Below, piece after piece: positions 34,513-42,166 of a DNA stretch of 64,000 nt. Source of the stretch: Flavobacteriales bacterium (GTDB lineage Bacteria; Bacteroidota; Bacteroidia; Flavobacteriales_G; Salibacteraceae). The stretch spans positions 124,001-188,000 of the forward strand of contig JABJJW010000011.1 in NCBI GenBank assembly GCA_018660685.1. Direction: 5' to 3'. Numbering within the stretch: the first letter of the stretch is position 1; each line of letters begins with the position of its first letter. The notes below the pieces were generated by a model. The model worked only from the letters and a program-made list of their open reading frames with translations. It did not search any database and was not told the origin of the DNA. The position numbers and the translations under genes are program-made.

Positions 34513-35252
34513 TTACCGCTCTTGCAAGTTTGAGATTGGCAAGATGGGACGGCGCTCAATGGTCCGATGAAGGAAACGGCGGCACAACAGGAAATACAAC
34601 AGCTGGAACACTCACTTCGAATGGAACCGTAACTTCATTTAGTCCCTTTACTCTTGGTGCTCTTGGTGGTGGAAACCCACTTCCAGTTACGTGGTTAAAG
34701 TTCGATGCTAAATTGGAAGGAGAAGAAACTAATCTTGAATGGGCAACCGGTTCTGAAATTAATTGCGAAGGGTTTTACGTAGAACGCGCGTCGTTCACGG
34801 GAGAGTACGAGGAGATCGGTTACGTCAATTCTGATGCTATTGGTGGGTATTCTAACGCCAATCTATTTTACAGCTTCGTGGATCGACATCCTGCCCAAGG
34901 GAACAACTATTACCGAATAAAACAAGTAGACTTCAATGGAGACTAAGACTACAGCGAAATTCAAGTTCTTAGTTTCAATAAAAACACACGTCTAGGCTGG
35001 TATATTAATTTAACGCTCAATCATCAGAGTAACGAGTTCACAATTGGAACTCAAGACCTGTCTGGTCAGCTGGATGTTTCAATCTTCAATGTGTCAGGGC
35101 AAATGCTGTATCACGGAGAAACGGTTATCTCAGGTGGCTATGGTCAATTCTACTTTTCCAAGCCAGCATCCGGGATTTATTTGATCAACATCGTTGATAT
35201 AAATAATCCAACCAACAAATACGTGAAGCGCGTGTATTTAAGCACGCATTAA
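34428..35252 (+). pseudogene. 3' remnant of a T9SS-secreted protein gene, with internal stop
   Basis: This frame has no proper start. It encodes a fragment typical of T9SS cargo in Bacteroidota: GKRIVDRDNGSSNVSVTIPW, LRLARWDGAQWSDEGNGGTT, FSPFTLGALGGGNPLPVTW, GFYVERA and YYRIKQVDFNGD. It is cut by TAA (34944-34946) and then continues in the same frame as DYSEIQVLSFN through a C-terminal sorting domain (DVSIFNVSGQMLY; SGIYLINIVD; KYVKRVYLSTH) to a TAA at 35250-35252. The stop falls inside the usual D-F-(N/D)-G-(D/x)-x-(D/x)-Y-S-E motif, so it is a nonsense mutation. Both the missing 5' part and the stop mark decay. Confidence 0.85.
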
Positions 35253-35282
35253 TTTCATCTTTACATCTTATTCAATTTCTCC

Positions 35283-35294
35283 AAGCGAACGCTT
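35283..35294. promoter_or_regulatory. Inverted repeat before the MFS gene
   Basis: AAGCG-AA-CGCTT (with flanking C and G, CAAGCG/CGCTTG) is a near-perfect palindrome ending 11 bp before the MFS start codon. It could be a repressor operator; no regulator gene lies next to it. Confidence 0.25.
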
Positions 35295-35305
35295 GAATGT
35301 GATGC

Positions 35306-36565
35306 ATGAAGTCTGAACGAACGATTTTATATCTCTTCGCGGCTACTCAGTTTACCCATGTAATGGACTTCATGATCATAATGCCTTTGGGCGAAATGCT
35401 GATGAAAGAACTGTCTATCGGTTCGGAGAAATTCGCCCTTCTGGTAGCATCATACACCCTTACAGCCGGGTTTTCAGGGTTAATCAGTGCGTTCTTCATA
35501 GATAATTTTGATCGGAAGAAATACTTCCAATTCGCATATCTAGGATTCGCGATAGGGACATTGATGTGCGGACTCGCATATGATTACAACACGCTGATCG
35601 CAGCACGAATTCTGACTGGAGTTTTCGGCGGAGTCTTGAGCAGTACCGTACTTACCATCGTAAGTGATGTAATCTCGCCCCAAAAGAGGGCATGGGGGAT
35701 TGGAATCGTCATGACGGCATTCTCTTTGGCTTCGGCGATCGGATTACCGATTGGTTTAACCGCTGCGTTTACTTTCGGCTGGCAATGGCCTTTTAAAGTA
35801 CTTGCTATTATTAGCTTCCTACTGCTTATTGCTGTTCAATTTGTACTGCCACCTGTGCGAGAGCATTTAGAAAAAGGGGTGAACAACAGCAAAAAGACCT
35901 TAGAGTTCATTAAGAACATTCCAAATAATCAGAATCAGTGGCAAGCACTCACATTTACGATGCTTCTCATTTTTGGCCAGTTTACGGTCATTCCATTCAT
36001 CACTCCATACCTGGTGGAGAACGTCGGATTTGAACGACAGGAGATCACATTAGTATACTTAGTTGGGGGCCTCGTTACCATCTTCAGCAATCCTAGAATA
36101 GGAAAGTGGGCAGATAGATCAGATCGATATCGAGTCTTTACGATCATGGCATTCTTTTCAATCATTCCATTGGTCGTACTTACAAACCTACCACCGGTGC
36201 CCGTTTGGGCAGCCTTGATCGTAAGTGGGGCTTTATTCTTTGGAATAGGAGGTAGGATGGTTCCTTCGACCACAATTGTAACTACTGTAATCCGGCCTGA
36301 AAATCGAGGGTCGTTTATGAGCTTGAATACGTCGGTTCAAAACTTAACGGCAGGCGTCTCAAGTTTAATCGCGGGTTATCTTGTCACCATTCCTGAAGGA
36401 ACCCATCACGTTGAGGGTTTCTGGAGAGTGGGAGCGCTAGCTGCGGTATTTACGTTGATTGCTATCTGGATGATGAAGAGCGTTAAAAAACATACGATTG
36501 TAATGCAAGATTCCATTGTAATTAATGATGAACCTGATGGGAAATCCACTGTGGAAAAAGCTTGA
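35306..36565 (+). CDS. MFS transporter, drug-efflux type (AraJ/Bcr-like)
   Basis: The 419-residue protein has twelve predicted membrane helices. Motif A-like DNFDRKKYFQFAYLGFAIGT lies between helices 2 and 3, followed by RILTGVFGGVLSSTVLTIVSDVI, and the central loop lies near residue 195. This pattern fits the proton-driven efflux MFS group. ATG 35306 follows a small inverted repeat. The gene follows the T9SS remnant and is not obviously part of an operon; the substrate is unknown. Confidence 0.9.
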   Translation: MKSERTILYLFAATQFTHVMDFMIIMPLGEMLMKELSIGSEKFALLVASYTLTAGFSGLISAFFIDNFDRKKYFQFAYLGFAIGTLMCGLAYDYNTLIAARILTGVFGGVLSSTVLTIVSDVISPQKRAWGIGIVMTAFSLASAIGLPIGLTAAFTFGWQWPFKVLAIISFLLLIAVQFVLPPVREHLEKGVNNSKKTLEFIKNIPNNQNQWQALTFTMLLIFGQFTVIPFITPYLVENVGFERQEITLVYLVGGLVTIFSNPRIGKWADRSDRYRVFTIMAFFSIIPLVVLTNLPPVPVWAALIVSGALFFGIGGRMVPSTTIVTTVIRPENRGSFMSLNTSVQNLTAGVSSLIAGYLVTIPEGTHHVEGFWRVGALAAVFTLIAIWMMKSVKKHTIVMQDSIVINDEPDGKSTVEKA

Positions 36566-36906
36566 TATCAAAGAAGGTTATCGCTGAATGTTTATTAATG
36601 CGCCTAGAGACTTCTTTCTACTAATCGCCGATTTGATCATAGCATTCACAAATTACCACCAAGAATTTAAAGAGATGGTGCGGGAGGTGAAGGACCAAAT
36701 CCATCCTATATCTTCCATTTGGTTCTGTTGGTTTAAGAAGGCACCAGGGATATCCTCCCAACTCAGCGATGGGATAATTCGGTCCGAAGTCCTCAAAACC
36801 CAGCTGTTCGATACCAATGTCTGTTCAATTGATGATCGTTGGTCTGGACTGAAGTTTATGAGACGAAAAGAGCTCCGATAGCTGTGTCAATGCATATCTT
36901 CCGATC
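36566..36906. other. 341-bp stretch with no convincing gene
   Basis: A plus-strand frame of 97 codons (36588-36881) and a minus-strand open stretch (about 36640-36850, reading IGIEQLGFEDFGPNYPIAEL) both look weakly protein-like but neither has a recognisable family, a ribosome-binding context or a complete start. The minus-strand stretch begins directly after an in-frame TGA. A decayed gene is the simplest explanation. Confidence 0.4.
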
Positions 36907-37806
36907 ATGATTGCGTCTGAAGTTCTTCTCATTCGACCACAAAGGTTTTATAGCAATCCTCAAACGCAATCCTCAAACTCATTTCAGCAGACAGGTAATG
37001 AGGAGTTGTCAATTCGTGCAAAACATGAGTTTGAAGGTGTTCTACAAAAGTTGAGCGGAGAAGGAATCAATCATGTTGTCTTTGATGCCAATAACCCCGA
37101 TACCCCAGATGCGTGCTTCCCAAATAATTGGTTAGTTACCTTACCTGACAAGCGCATTCTGAGCTTCTCTATGCTTGCTGAGAGCAGACGGGCGGAGAGG
37201 AATGAATCCATCATTGACTCCCTCATGAAGATGAGAAATTATGAGGAGCACATTCCTCTAACCTCAGGAGAGCAAAGGAATCCGCTGGAGATTCTCGAAG
37301 GAACCGGCAGTTTGATCTTGGATCACAAGATGAAGACTGGATATGCTGCGCTGAGTCCAAGAACGCACCCAAATGCGATTAAGGAATTTGAAGAATTTAC
37401 AGGGTATTCCATCCATGTATTCCGATCATCCGGTCCAGCAGGAGAATTGATATATCACACGAATGTTATGATGGCTCTAGGAGAAAGGTTTGTGGCCATT
37501 GGGTTGGATACAGTTGACAGTCAGGATCAATTTAAACTAAGAGAGAAACTGGAGAGTGAAGGTCATGATATAATTGATCTCACTCTTGATCAAGTCTACT
37601 CGAATTTCGCTGGAAATATGCTACAACTTAGAGATCAGCGAGATCGACCTGTCATGTTATTGTCCTCAAAAGCAGAGCATTCATTATCAAATAGTCAGCG
37701 GCACCAACTACTCAGATACAACGACCGATTGATTTCATTTGACATAGATGCGATTGAAACAATGGGAGGGGGCAGTATTCGATGCATGCTGGCAGAGCTG
37801 TTTTAG
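36907..37806 (+). CDS. ctlX: Citrulline utilisation hydrolase CtlX (arginine deiminase fold)
   Basis: CtlX-type proteins of the guanidino-group-modifying superfamily hydrolyse citrulline to ornithine. The 299-residue protein shows PDACFPNNWLVTLPD, the acidic motif EGTGSLILDH, the histidine motif YHTNVMMALGE and the nucleophilic cysteine near the C-terminus (GGGSIRCMLAELF, C293). Length is normal. No ornithine- or arginine-pathway gene adjoins it. Its 3' end overlaps the MATE gene by 4 bp. Confidence 0.9.
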   Translation: MIASEVLLIRPQRFYSNPQTQSSNSFQQTGNEELSIRAKHEFEGVLQKLSGEGINHVVFDANNPDTPDACFPNNWLVTLPDKRILSFSMLAESRRAERNESIIDSLMKMRNYEEHIPLTSGEQRNPLEILEGTGSLILDHKMKTGYAALSPRTHPNAIKEFEEFTGYSIHVFRSSGPAGELIYHTNVMMALGERFVAIGLDTVDSQDQFKLREKLESEGHDIIDLTLDQVYSNFAGNMLQLRDQRDRPVMLLSSKAEHSLSNSQRHQLLRYNDRLISFDIDAIETMGGGSIRCMLAELF

Positions 37807-39206
37807 ACTTTAACTAATTTCCATTTGCCTCTCTTAAATAGAACCATGGCTATAACAGCGTAAATCGAATGACAGACTGCAATCGAAATGAAGACGCCAT
37901 CGCTTTCTAATCCGAGTGACATGGCAAGCCACCAAGCCAGCGGAATTTGAATGATCCAGAATACAACCAAGCTGATCCACATAGGTGTTCGCGTATCACC
38001 GGCTCCATTAAACGCCTGACCTACGACCATGCCATATGAAAAGAAAACGTATCCAAAGCATATGATTTGAAGCGCGGACTTTCCAATTTCTTGAACGGCC
38101 GCAACGTCAGTAAATATCGACAAGATCGGCTCAGCGAAAACGAAGAAGACTATTGATACAACCAGGAGAAAACCTCCATTATACATGGCGGTTCTCCAAA
38201 CAGATGTTTCCGCTCGATCAGGCTGTTTAGCCCCAAGATTCTGCCCCACAAGTGTGGCTGCTGCATTAGCCATACCCCAACTTGGAAGCAACGTGAAGAC
38301 AATTATTCGAAAAGCAATTGTATACCCAGCTAATGCATCAGCGCCAAATTCAGAAACAACCCGAACTAAGAATATCCAGCTGGCGGATTCAATTAGGAAT
38401 TGTGCAATTCCTCCCGAAGAAACCTTGATCAACTCCTTCATTGTCTTCCATCTCAGTACGATGTTGTGCCAGGCAATGTGAATAATCGATTTACCATTGA
38501 ATAAGTGATAGAGTTGATAGATCACGCCAATTGAACAACCAGTCGTAGTAGCAATTGCGGCGCCAGCCACGCCGAATTCTGGGATTGAGCCTAATCCAAA
38601 AATCAAGATTGGATCGAGAATGATGTTTATGCCGTTGGCCAGCCAAAGAGAGCGCATTGCAATTGCAGCATTTCCAGCTCCTCGGAAGATGCCATTGATG
38701 AGGAATAAGAGCAAAATACTGAGGTTCCCTCCATACATGATTTGGGTGTACCCAATTCCTTCCTCAATCAATTCAGGTTCACCGCCCATAAGCTTGAGAA
38801 TATCGCCGGCAAAGATTAGCCCGACGGTTCCAAGGACAATGCCAATCGTAACGCTAAGAATTAGGGCCTGAAATGCCGCGCTTGAAGCGCGTTTTGGGTC
38901 CTTTTCACCAATCCGTCGCGCAACAATTGCTGTTGCTGCCATGCTTAGGCCAACAGCGATGGAATAGATGATCATGAGCACAGATTCAGTAAGTCCTACC
39001 GTGGCCACTGCATTCACGCTCACCTTCGACACGAAGTAAACATCCACGACTGCAAAAAGTGACTCCATGAGCATTTCGGCGATCATGGGAACAGAGAGTA
39101 GGAATATTGCTCTGTTTATGCTACCAGTTGTGAATTCTGATTAGCCACCCTTTAGGGCAACGATAGTCATCTTGAAGAGCTTTTTAATTCGGCTTGACAG
39201 GCTCAT
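37803..39206 (-). pseudogene. MATE family efflux transporter with a premature TAA near the N-terminus
   Basis: The long open part (37803-39086, 427 codons) is a clear MATE transporter: GGNLSILLLFLINGIFRGAGN, WGMANAAATLVGQNLGA and GDTRTPMWISL. It starts at an ATG in the middle of transmembrane helix 1. The missing N-terminus is present upstream in the same frame: ATG 39206 encodes MSLSSRIKKLFKMTIVALKGG, then TAA (39143-39141), then SEFTTGSINRAIFLLSVPM running into the long ORF. Homologues typically read K-G-x-E-x-(D/E)-(F/Y)-T-x-G-S-I there, so GAA to TAA is the likely change. Without reinitiation the gene is dead; translation from 39086 would lack half of helix 1. Confidence 0.8.
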
Positions 39207-39247
39207 TGTAGGTTGTGAAAAAAAAGATGGGCGAAACTACGATAAGA

Positions 39248-39994
39248 CTAATGGATCATTCCCTCATTTAGGAGCTTTTCGAAGAATGGACGAATTCGCT
39301 CTTTTACGGCTGGAATATCGGTGAGGTTGAATTGAGATTCCATAACTGGAACGAGGTCGCGTAACTTGCTCGGCTCTAATCTCATTGATTCGATGAGCCA
39401 AGCAAAGAAGGGACTCACATTCATAAACTTGACCTTGAATGTGCCGGGCTGCCTGAATATGATGCAGAAATAAGAGCCAACATCGGTTCTTGAAATAAAA
39501 CGAGCATTCTTCATATGGAGCGGGTAGGAGAGAGCCATGATCTCCATCTCAGGATTGAGACGCCAAGGATCTTCCCAAAAGTCACCGGATCGCTCAATGG
39601 GAAATGTCAGATCAGCCATCATGTAGTATTCAACCTCTTTCCACTCAAAAATCATCAATTCGAGAAGCCATGGATACTTCTCGCATAACGAAGAATGTGT
39701 TGACTCGGTAAAATCGATGAGTTCAAATGGCATTCGCCATACCTGAGGGTTTTGGCATCGATGATCTCGAAAGAAGTTGAAGCAGAGCTCATCCCATTCT
39801 TTTGTGGAGAGCAAATTTTTAGAAAGAGGATATGAACTGCCCAGGGCGTCTTGCACAACACTGAAGACAAGTCTTCTATAATTTTTTAACCTACCATCTG
39901 TAGTTCCAATAAGCTCTGGTTCAACATTGGAGCGGCAGAAATCAGCTAGCTTCTGTTGCTGTGATAATGTTTCAGGCTTCAGCATGGTGCTCAT
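39248..39994 (-). CDS. DUF2063 partner protein of the MNIO enzyme (HvfC-like)
   Basis: The 248-residue protein has the DUF2063 N-terminal domain (QQQKLADFCRSNVEP, then LKNYRRLVFSVVQDALGSSYPL) and a C-terminal domain with ELMIFEWKEVEYYM. These proteins bind the precursor peptide and present it to the DUF692 oxygenase; they are essential partners in HvfABC-type pathways. It overlaps the DUF692 gene by 23 bp (M4 at 39985 is an alternative start) and is the last gene of the operon. No terminator is evident before the MATE gene start region 41 bp away. Confidence 0.88.
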   Translation of the reverse strand: MSTMLKPETLSQQQKLADFCRSNVEPELIGTTDGRLKNYRRLVFSVVQDALGSSYPLSKNLLSTKEWDELCFNFFRDHRCQNPQVWRMPFELIDFTESTHSSLCEKYPWLLELMIFEWKEVEYYMMADLTFPIERSGDFWEDPWRLNPEMEIMALSYPLHMKNARFISRTDVGSYFCIIFRQPGTFKVKFMNVSPFFAWLIESMRLEPSKLRDLVPVMESQFNLTDIPAVKERIRPFFEKLLNEGMIH

Positions 39995-40811
39995 GTTTCC
40001 AGGCTCTTTTGCTGATTGATTTTAGTCTTTCAAGTTCGGTTTGGAGCTCTCCCATTTCTGGTATGTTGAAATCTCTTTCTAAGAGAATTGGAACTTGATG
40101 GTCGAGTTTGCCGATGGCAAACTCAAAAAGATCGTAAACCGGATCTATAATTGGTTGACCATGTGTGTCTATGATCAAATCATCGCTGATTTTTTCATGA
40201 CCGGCCATATGAATGTACCGCACTCGAGAAAGATCGAGTTGTTCTATGAATTCTTTGGGGTTGTATCCATGGTTGAATCCATTCACATAAATATTATTAA
40301 TGTCAAAAAGAAGTTCACAATCGCTTTCACTTTGGATCGCATTGATGAATTGAACCTCTGTCATTTCTGCAGCGACCGGCGTGTAGTAGGAGACAATTTC
40401 AATCACAAGCTTATGTCCTAGAAAATCTTGCACCTCCTTGATCCTCTGGCTAATATGCTTAACTGCGTCCTCTCTAAATGGAATTGGAAGTAAGTCATAG
40501 AGATGGGCATTGTCGCATTTGCTGTAGCTCAAATGTTCAGAATAGATTGGAACATTCCATTCTTCAATGAATGATTTGATTTTTCCTAAAAACTTCCAGT
40601 CAATTGGATCTGGACTTCCGATGGACAATGACAGACCATGTAGAAGAATCGGATATTGTTCAGCAACCTTGTCCAGTTGCTTCTTCCAATAACCGCCCAC
40701 ATCAATCCAATTCTCTGGCGCTAATTCCACAAAATCTGGCTTGATGACGGACTGGTCAAAAAAGGCAGAACCGAAGTCCTTGCGAAACCCTATGCCTACA
40801 CCATCATTCAT
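39972..40811 (-). CDS. DUF692 multinuclear iron-dependent oxidase (MNIO, HvfB/BufB-like)
   Basis: MNIO enzymes use an iron cluster and O2 to convert peptidyl Cys; in HvfB-type enzymes the product is an oxazolone/thioamide copper ligand. The 279-residue TIM-barrel protein shows the metal-site strings HGLSLSIG, YSEHLSY, VIEIVSYYTP, LFDINNIYVNGFNH, RYIHMAGHE, DTHGQPI and LLERDFN. Gene order precursor, DUF692, DUF2063 matches known MNIO operons. It lies 53 bp downstream of the precursor gene, behind a strong hairpin that may limit its expression relative to the precursor. Confidence 0.92.
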   Translation of the reverse strand: MNDGVGIGFRKDFGSAFFDQSVIKPDFVELAPENWIDVGGYWKKQLDKVAEQYPILLHGLSLSIGSPDPIDWKFLGKIKSFIEEWNVPIYSEHLSYSKCDNAHLYDLLPIPFREDAVKHISQRIKEVQDFLGHKLVIEIVSYYTPVAAEMTEVQFINAIQSESDCELLFDINNIYVNGFNHGYNPKEFIEQLDLSRVRYIHMAGHEKISDDLIIDTHGQPIIDPVYDLFEFAIGKLDHQVPILLERDFNIPEMGELQTELERLKSISKRAWKHEHHAEA

Positions 40812-40824
40812 AACTGGAAATAAA

Positions 40825-40849
40825 AAGCCCGAAGTTCTGCTTCGGGCTT
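40825..40849 (-). terminator. Intrinsic terminator-like hairpin between precursor and enzyme genes
   Basis: AAGCCCGAAG (40825-40834) and CTTCGGGCTT (40840-40849) form a perfect 10-bp stem with a 5-nt loop. On the minus strand the stem is followed by TTTATTT. It lies 15 bp after the precursor stop and 13 bp before the DUF692 start. A partially read-through terminator here would give much precursor and little enzyme. Confidence 0.75.
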
Positions 40850-40864
40850 CAATTATTTGATCAT

Positions 40865-41281
40865 TTACTCAGTGCCACCGCACTTTCCTTCGCCGCACTT
40901 GTGCTCAGTGGACTTGGATTCATCTTTCGTTTCTTCAGAGGCTTTAGCATCTGTAGAAGTCTGAGCTTCTTCCTTATGCTCTCCGCACTTTCCTTCGCCG
41001 CATTTGTGCTCTGCGGATTTAGAGTCAACCGCAGCATCTGTTGATGTTGATGACTCCGCTTTCTTTTCCTCGCCGCACTTTCCTTCGCCACACTTGGCTT
41101 CGCCAATCTTAAATCCAGTATTTGATGCATCAAGAAGGTCGCTTCGCAATTCAGCGCCGGAACCTAAATCGTCAAAATCAAACATTGTGTTGGCATTTAC
41201 TGCTCCAACGCTAAGAATTGACCCTGAGATCAATGTACCTGTGATTACGGCGCCCAAGGCGCTCTTCTTCTTACTTTCCAT
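40865..41281 (-). CDS. HvfA-type secreted RiPP precursor with three KCGEGKCG modules
   Basis: The 138-residue protein has a basic N-terminus and signal peptide (residues 1-31, KKSALGAVITGTLISGSILS), an acidic leader-like segment (FDFDDLGSGAELRSDLLDA) and three copies of KCGEGKCG at 63-70, 93-100 and 128-135, joined by Ser/Thr/Lys/Glu-rich linkers. All six cysteines (64, 69, 94, 99, 129, 134) lie in these modules. EGKCG is the site modified by MNIO enzymes in HvfA, giving copper-binding oxazolone/thioamide groups; the extra KCG five residues earlier doubles the number of candidate sites. It follows the anti-sigma gene by 32 bp. Function as an envelope copper buffer is inferred from the family. 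Confidence 0.88.
   Translation of the reverse strand: MESKKKSALGAVITGTLISGSILSVGAVNANTMFDFDDLGSGAELRSDLLDASNTGFKIGEAKCGEGKCGEEKKAESSTSTDAAVDSKSAEHKCGEGKCGEHKEEAQTSTDAKASEETKDESKSTEHKCGEGKCGGTE
40880..41095 (-). repeat. Three imperfect DNA repeats encoding the KCGEGKCG modules
   Basis: The strand-opposite core CACTTTCCTTCGCCGCA-like sequence recurs around 40870-40900, 40985-41010 and 41075-41095 with few changes. Spacing between module starts is 30 and 35 codons, consistent with past internal duplication including linker sequence. Confidence 0.65.
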
Positions 41282-41313
41282 AGTTGTTATTTAAGGATGA
41301 TTTGAGTTTATTA

Positions 41314-41547
41314 TTATCCCATCTCTGGGTTTACTTTTTCTTTTAGATCACCTTTTTCTTCTTGGGTGAACTTTTCGTCGAGATCTATTTGCTTGAGAGT
41401 TCTATTGATCCAATCAATTTGCTTCTTAAATCTCCGGCAGTTTTTGCACCAGACCATATGATACATGAGCTTGAAAGTCTCCATTGTGGAGAGCTTTTTT
41501 TCGCCCATTTTCTCACCTAATATTCCAGCTTCTTTGCAACAAATCAT
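41314..41547 (-). CDS. Small soluble zinc-type anti-sigma factor
   Basis: The 77-residue protein starts at ATG 41547, overlapping the sigma-factor stop as ATGA (a TTG at 41556 is also possible). It has an H-x3-C-x2-C motif (H30, C34, C37 in MYHMVWCKNCRRF), the signature of ZAS anti-sigma domains, plus an early CC pair (C3, C4). There is no membrane helix, so it must sense inside the cytoplasm; thiol chemistry or metal exchange (Cu or Zn) at the ZAS site is the obvious possibility. Being coupled to the sigma gene and upstream of the precursor, it is expected to gate the operon. Confidence 0.8.
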   Translation of the reverse strand: MICCKEAGILGEKMGEKKLSTMETFKLMYHMVWCKNCRRFKKQIDWINRTLKQIDLDEKFTQEEKGDLKEKVNPEMG

Positions 41548-42107
41548 GTCATCCAATTCTTTTCAAGACATTCTCTCAATTTGAGTTTTGCTCTGTGAAC
41601 TAAAACCCAGTAGTTGGAAGAGGATATATTAAGTTCCTTACATATCATCTCAGAATCCTCACCATCAATGTACTTCATTGTAAACACGGCATTCTGCACC
41701 TCATTGAGTCTATTTTTACACTCATTGAGTACATGCATAAATTCGGCACTTCTCACCATTTTGTCTGTCGTCCACTCGTTCGGAGCGCCATTTTTTGACC
41801 AGTGACCAGTAGAATTAAAGAAGTCATCGCTGTCCTCGTCATCGTCTGCTTCTTTGAGTTGAGACTCAAGTACTTCTTTCTTCTTTTTGTAATGGTCGAG
41901 TATGCGGCTTTTCAATATTAGAAACAGCCAATTCATTTCCGAAATTTCTCCTCGGTATTGTTCTTTAGTTCTGATGGCGGTTAGAAATGTTTCTTGAACT
42001 AAATCCTTCGCTATTTCTCGCTCTTTTATCCTGATCAGCGCATAGTTCAGCAATAGGTCACTGAATACGTCTATCCACTGTTCGGGATGAAGCTGATGTT
42101 TGGCCAT
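41544..42107 (-). CDS. ECF sigma factor (TIGR02943-like)
   Basis: The 187-residue protein has sigma region 2 (AKDLVQETFLTAIRTKEQYRG, MNWLFLILKSRILDHYKKKK) and region 4 (FTMKYIDGEDSEMICKELNISSSNYWVLVHRAKLKLRECLE). The linker with GHWSKNGAPNEW and the C-terminal NW match the group usually paired with small H-C-C anti-sigma proteins. It heads the precursor/MNIO operon and presumably transcribes it. No conserved ECF promoter can be pinned down in the 59-bp upstream gap, which contains the terminator of the upstream gene. Confidence 0.88.
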   Translation of the reverse strand: MAKHQLHPEQWIDVFSDLLLNYALIRIKEREIAKDLVQETFLTAIRTKEQYRGEISEMNWLFLILKSRILDHYKKKKEVLESQLKEADDDEDSDDFFNSTGHWSKNGAPNEWTTDKMVRSAEFMHVLNECKNRLNEVQNAVFTMKYIDGEDSEMICKELNISSSNYWVLVHRAKLKLRECLEKNWMT

Positions 42108-42122
42108 GCATTCAAAAGAATG

Positions 42123-42151
42123 AAAAAAGGCGGAAGAAACTCCCGCCTTTT
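42123..42151 (-). terminator. Terminator of the 107-aa exported protein gene
   Basis: AAAAGGCGG (42125-42133) pairs with CCGCCTTTT (42143-42151) around a 9-nt loop; on the minus strand the stem runs into TTTTTTC. It separates the small gene upstream from the sigma-factor gene. Confidence 0.65.
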
Positions 42152-42166
42152 GCCATATATCTAGAA

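Noticed and set aside
36588-36881. 97-codon plus-strand ORF as a gene
   Set aside because: No family, no start context, and the opposite strand is equally protein-like; kept only as part of an unassigned stretch.
34944-39143. Possible stop-codon recoding (TAA read as sense) to explain two interrupted genes
   Set aside because: TAA ends many intact genes in the window (for example panB, dTDP-epimerase neighbours, trmN6 region), so reassignment is not credible; point mutations or errors are simpler.
40861-41133. Alternative frame across the precursor gene (short repetitive ORF)
   Set aside because: It is a shadow of the KCGEGKCG repeats in another frame; the signal peptide and EGKCG motifs exist only in the annotated frame.
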